DNA of 7,481 bases from Nostocoides sp039812405 (lineage in GTDB: Bacteria > Actinomycetota > Actinomycetes > Actinomycetales > Dermatophilaceae): assembly GCA_039812405.1 (NCBI GenBank), contig JBDIAL010000189.1:1-7481 (forward strand), in the 5' to 3' direction. Positions 4,802 to 7,481 of the stretch are shown one piece after another. How positions within the stretch are numbered: the first letter of the stretch is position 1; every line of letters begins with the position of its first letter. The position numbers and the translations under genes were made by a program. The notes under the pieces were generated by a model that was not told the DNA's origin, made no database searches, and saw only the letters and a program-made list of their open reading frames with translations.

Positions 4802-6998
4802 GGGCGGGGTGAGCCCCGACGCCCGTCTCGACCGCTGGCCCGGTCTCCCGCGCACCGCGGTCGGGTCCGCGACGGTGGCCGTCGTCGCGCTCGTCGGCGG
4901 GTGGACGTGGGCGGCGAGCCGCTACCCCGGCTTCCTGTGGACCCACGACTCGCTGTCCTCCCTGTCGGCGACGAGCACGCCGCACCGCTGGATCATGACG
5001 ACGGCCTGGGTCGTCACCGGGCTCGCGCACGTCGTGACCGCGGCGGTGCTGCCGGGCCTGCGCCGCTCCGCGCGGATCTGCCTGGCCCTCGGCGGCGTCT
5101 CCGTCGTCCTCATCGCCGCGCTGCCCATCCCCGAGCCGGGGGTGAGCTTCACGCCGCACGTCGTCGTCTCGGGACTCGCGGTCGCGACCCTCGCGCTCTG
5201 GCCATGGCTGGCGGCGGACCCGGCCCAGCCCTGGCCGCTCCAGCCCCGCGTCGCGCGCCCCGCCACCGTCGTCATGGGGGCCCTCGGGGTCGTCCTGCTC
5301 CTCGCGATGGTCCGGCACTGGTATGCCTTCGGGCTCGCCGAGCGGGCCGTGGCCCTGCCCGAGGTCTGCTGGCCGCTGGTCACCGCCGTCGGGGTGTGGT
5401 GGCGGCACCGGCACGCCCACCCGGGGCCGGCGGCACGGCACGCCGGAGCGTTCGTCGTGCTCGTCCTCGCCTGCGCCGCGGGCGGGGCGGTGACGACGGC
5501 GATCTGGCCGACGACGACGCATACGCGCTACTACTCCGCCGACCTCACCCTGAGCCTCGACCCGACCGACGTGGGCCACCTGCGGGCCCGGACCGTGCTC
5601 GGCGACATCGACGTCGGCTTCCGGGGCCTCGCGCCGGGCATCGTCGCGCGGCCCGAGGTCCGCTCCGACATCACCGCCCTGCTGGCCCAGGACAACGTGA
5701 CGGTCGACGAGCTGGAGCCCAGCCAGGCCGAGCTGGCCGCCGCCATCCGGCATGCCGCGATCGTCCTCGGCGTGAAGTTCGTCGGCGGCGGCCTGCTCGT
5801 CTCGGTCCTCTTCGTCGTCGGCTACGACGTCGTCCGGCGGCGCCGCCCCACGACCCGGCTCCTCGTCACCGCCGTCGCGAGCTGGCTCGTCGCGAGCCTC
5901 GGCACCGGCCTCGCGACATGGGCGACCTACCAGCCCGCGAACCAGTCGCGGATCAACGCGACCGGAGTGCTCGGCGTCGTCCAGCGCAACAGCACCCTCC
6001 TGGAGGACGTCGGCGCCCGAGCCCAGCAGGTCACGCCCTACCTGCGCAACCTGCTGGCCCTGTCCAACGCCCTCCAGGAGAAGTACGCCGCCGGCACCCT
6101 CGACACCCCCGCCGTCGCGCGCTTCCTCCTCGTGTCGGACAACCACGGCGCCGACGACTACGCCCTCATGAAGACGATCGTCGACGACGAGCGGATCGAC
6201 GCGGTCATCGACTCGGGCGACCTCGTCAACTTCGGGCGGCCCGCCGAGCTCGACGCGGCCCGGATCCCCCAGGGCATCGCGTCGCTCGGCGTCCCCTACT
6301 TCGTCATCCTCGGCAACCACGACCGGTCGGCGCCGGGTGACGAGGCCGTGCTGCGCCGGCTGGCCCGGATCCGCAACGTCCATCTCCTCCAGCCGGCCGG
6401 GGACCGGGGCTACACGGAGTACTCGCTGCACGGCATACGCGTCGCCGGCTTCAACGACCCGCGGTGGTTCGGCGACTCGAACACGAGCACCGCGGCCCGC
6501 CAGCAGCCGGCACGGGACGCCTTCGTCGCGGCGCTCAAGGGGCTCGAGGGGTCCGCGGGCTCGCGGGCGGACACCGCGCCGGATCTCATCGTGTCCCACG
6601 AGCCGGCGGCGGTCCGCGGCCTCACCGGGAGCGGCCTCCTCGTCAACGGGCACCTGCACGTGCCGGACCTCGAGGGCAACCGGATCCAGGTGGGGACGTT
6701 CAGCGGCGGTGGGCCGTTCAGCCACTTCCTGGAGAGCGAGAGCGCCAAGGGCGAGGAGCTGGTCGGGCAGCCGTCGGCCTTCGACATCGCCGTCTTCGGC
6801 GGGGACTGCCGTCTCTCGGCGCTGACCCGCTACACCTTCCGCAACGTCGTCGAGGGGCGTCCCGCCTACGACGACGTGACGCTCGTTAACGGGTCCCGCA
6901 TCGAGTCCGAGGTGCCGGGGCCGGCGGGCCGCACCTGCTCGGCGACCGACCCGCTGACGGCGACCCGCTTCGGCACGGAGACGCCGGCCGGCTCCTGA
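4797..6998 (+). CDS. Polytopic membrane metallophosphoesterase with N-terminal DUF998-like domain
   Basis: The protein is 733 aa. Residues 20-205 form about six membrane helices and resemble DUF998: YPGFLWTHDSLSSLSATSTPHR at 43-64 (partial signature S-x-L-S followed by P-H/Y), a function-unknown membrane family. TM7 is about 215-236. A soluble segment (238-320), with LDPTDVGHLRARTVLGDIDV and a GLAPGIVARPEV stretch, resembles the extracytoplasmic region of actinobacterial membrane phosphoesterases. TM8 is about 325-343, then a basic loop RRRR (347-350) and TM9 about 355-375. The C-terminal calcineurin-like domain (441-675) carries D448/H450 in VSDNHG, D475 in SGDLVNFG, N507-H508-D509 in GNHD, H601 in SHEP and H619/H621 in GHLH: a complete two-metal site. 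Positive-inside topology places catalysis outside the cell. The substrate is unknown. The start is uncertain: ATG 4797 has only GGAAG three bases ahead, and GTG 4809 (729 aa, leaderless) is equally plausible. The two domains may be a gene fusion. Confidence 0.9.
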   Translation: MVGGVSPDARLDRWPGLPRTAVGSATVAVVALVGGWTWAASRYPGFLWTHDSLSSLSATSTPHRWIMTTAWVVTGLAHVVTAAVLPGLRRSARICLALGGVSVVLIAALPIPEPGVSFTPHVVVSGLAVATLALWPWLAADPAQPWPLQPRVARPATVVMGALGVVLLLAMVRHWYAFGLAERAVALPEVCWPLVTAVGVWWRHRHAHPGPAARHAGAFVVLVLACAAGGAVTTAIWPTTTHTRYYSADLTLSLDPTDVGHLRARTVLGDIDVGFRGLAPGIVARPEVRSDITALLAQDNVTVDELEPSQAELAAAIRHAAIVLGVKFVGGGLLVSVLFVVGYDVVRRRRPTTRLLVTAVASWLVASLGTGLATWATYQPANQSRINATGVLGVVQRNSTLLEDVGARAQQVTPYLRNLLALSNALQEKYAAGTLDTPAVARFLLVSDNHGADDYALMKTIVDDERIDAVIDSGDLVNFGRPAELDAARIPQGIASLGVPYFVILGNHDRSAPGDEAVLRRLARIRNVHLLQPAGDRGYTEYSLHGIRVAGFNDPRWFGDSNTSTAARQQPARDAFVAALKGLEGSAGSRADTAPDLIVSHEPAAVRGLTGSGLLVNGHLHVPDLEGNRIQVGTFSGGGPFSHFLESESAKGEELVGQPSAFDIAVFGGDCRLSALTRYTFRNVVEGRPAYDDVTLVNGSRIESEVPGPAGRTCSATDPLTATRFGTETPAGS

Positions 6999-7055
6999 GT
7001 CACCTCACCCGACAAGCGATCACCGTGCGGGGGAAGCGTTGTCGGGTGAGGTGAC
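6999..7055. terminator. Long perfect hairpin, probable two-way terminator
   Basis: Arms GTCACCTCACCCGACAA (6999-7015) and TTGTCGGGTGAGGTGAC (7039-7055) match over all 17 bases around a 23-base spacer. The left arm begins directly after the metallophosphoesterase TGA. The right arm lies about 36 bases beyond the stop of the convergent acyl-CoA synthetase gene. It probably ends transcription from both sides; no U-tract follows on either strand. Confidence 0.7.
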
Positions 7056-7063
7056 CGTTTGTC
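7011..7063. repeat. Second, overlapping inverted repeat in the same intergenic region
   Basis: GACAAGCGATCACC (7011-7024) pairs with GGTGACCGTTTGTC (7050-7063), with 12 Watson-Crick pairs, one G-U and one mismatch. It shares bases with the 17-bp hairpin at 6999-7055, so the two folds exclude one another. The bases from 7064 to 7091, up to the acyl-CoA synthetase stop, show nothing further. Confidence 0.55.
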
Positions 7064-7091
7064 GTGGAACCCGATAAAGGGGCAGCGGGGG

Positions 7092-7481
7092 TCAGCGGCC
7101 GCGGAGCTCGGGGAACTGGTCGTCGCGCCACTCGACGGCAGCCGCCGCGACCGTGCCCTCGGTGGCCGATGCCGTCGGGTCGGCGGCGAGCCGCTCCTCG
7201 CGCGCCCGCAGCTCGACGCGCCGGATCTTGCCGCTGATCGTCTTCGGGAGGTCGGCGAACTCGACCCGGCGCACCCGCTGCCAGGGGGAGAGGTGCTCCC
7301 GGGCATACGCGAGGATCGACCGCGCGGTCTCCTCGGTCGGCTCGTAGCCGTCGGCGAGGTCGATGTATGCCTTGGGCACGGCGAGGCGCACGGGGTCCGG
7401 TGCGGGGACGACGGCGGCCTCGCGGACGGCGGGGTGCTCGATGAGGACCGACTCGAGCTCGAACGGGCTGATCTTGTAGTC
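7092..7481 (-). CDS. AMP-forming acyl-CoA synthetase (acetyl-/medium-chain type), C-terminal part
   Basis: The last 129 residues are present; the frame is open to the window edge at 7481 and ends at TGA (7094-7092). It begins DYKISPFELESVLIEHPAV (1-19), the A8-type hinge and start of the mobile C-terminal domain of the ANL adenylating enzymes. EAAVVPAPDP (21-30) and PKAYIDL follow, then LPKTISGKIRR (78-88), where K85 is the expected catalytic lysine of the adenylation step. The enzyme would make acyl-CoA from a carboxylate, ATP and CoA through an acyl-adenylate. The YKISPFELES form points to the acetyl-/medium-chain (MACS/ACSM-like) branch rather than the long-chain FadD branch; substrate cannot be fixed from this part. 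A 30-residue Ala-rich tail follows the domain. The in-frame GTG at 7391 is internal, not a start. Confidence 0.92.
   Translation of the reverse strand, partial: DYKISPFELESVLIEHPAVREAAVVPAPDPVRLAVPKAYIDLADGYEPTEETARSILAYAREHLSPWQRVRRVEFADLPKTISGKIRRVELRAREERLAADPTASATEGTVAAAAVEWRDDQFPELRGR

Noticed and set aside
4355..6340. 661-aa plus-strand frame across the HAD and phosphoesterase genes
   Set aside because: It runs antisense to the HAD gene and out of frame with the phosphoesterase, both of which have complete active-site motifs. Its composition is shadow-like.
4782..6725. 647-aa minus-strand frame opposite the metallophosphoesterase
   Set aside because: Acidic/Arg-rich antisense shadow without motifs; the plus-strand gene has the full GD, GNHD and GHLH metal site.
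1..7481. Horizontal transfer, mobile element, CRISPR or RNA genes
   Set aside because: Composition and codon use look even across the window. I found no transposase, integrase, target-site repeats, regularly spaced repeats or tRNA-like folds.

Overview
The window is high-GC DNA (roughly 70% by eye) with strong G/C preference at third codon positions. It has GTG and ATG starts, tightly packed genes, possible leaderless starts, a SufR/COG2345-like regulator and an actinobacterial-style membrane metallophosphoesterase. This fits Actinomycetota; Micrococcales, perhaps an Intrasporangiaceae-like genus, is my guess from the general look and cannot be proven here. Composition is uniform, and I see no insertion sequence, tRNA, rRNA, CRISPR or phage signal.

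Layout. (1) 1-174, minus strand: N-terminal part of a helix-turn-helix regulator, cut by the window edge. (2) 175-321: divergent control region with a good 10-bp inverted repeat (264-288), a TATAAA box and ribosome binding sites for both flanking genes. (3) 322-4086, plus strand: a three-gene operon with almost no spacing. It encodes a quinol-type nitric oxide reductase (qNorB, 782 aa), a 219-aa three-helix membrane protein with a C-X26-C-X2-C-X5-C cysteine set, and a 252-aa slipin (SPFH/band 7). (4) 4079-4106: a perfect 10-bp hairpin that contains the stop codons of two convergent genes. (5) 4099-4785, minus strand: a HAD-family sugar-phosphatase-like hydrolase. (6) 4797-6998, plus strand: a 733-aa polytopic membrane protein joining a DUF998-like domain to a probably extracytoplasmic calcineurin-like metallophosphoesterase. 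(7) 6999-7091: intergenic, with a 17-bp perfect inverted repeat as a probable two-way terminator. (8) 7092-7481, minus strand: C-terminal end of an AMP-forming acyl-CoA synthetase, cut by the window edge.

How the genes may work together. The likely functional unit is regulator / operator / qNorB / four-cysteine membrane protein / slipin. qNorB reduces NO to N2O with electrons from the quinol pool. No NorC or other denitrification gene is visible, which suggests NO detoxification rather than full denitrification. The middle protein's cysteine spacing and its HAVCGRCPVKAEC core resemble the [4Fe-4S] motif of WhiB-like (Wbl) proteins, some of which react with NO. It is tethered to the membrane, lacks the Wbl G-[VI]-W-G-G turn, and sits directly between the NO reductase and a membrane-scaffold slipin. 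This is the best candidate for something undescribed here: a membrane-bound NO/redox sensor, electron carrier or assembly factor for qNorB. The HAD hydrolase, metallophosphoesterase and acyl-CoA synthetase look like ordinary neighbours without an evident link. A second genome-scale signal is the 7-mer GTATGCC/GGCATAC, which occurs eight times on both strands, often forcing rare codons.
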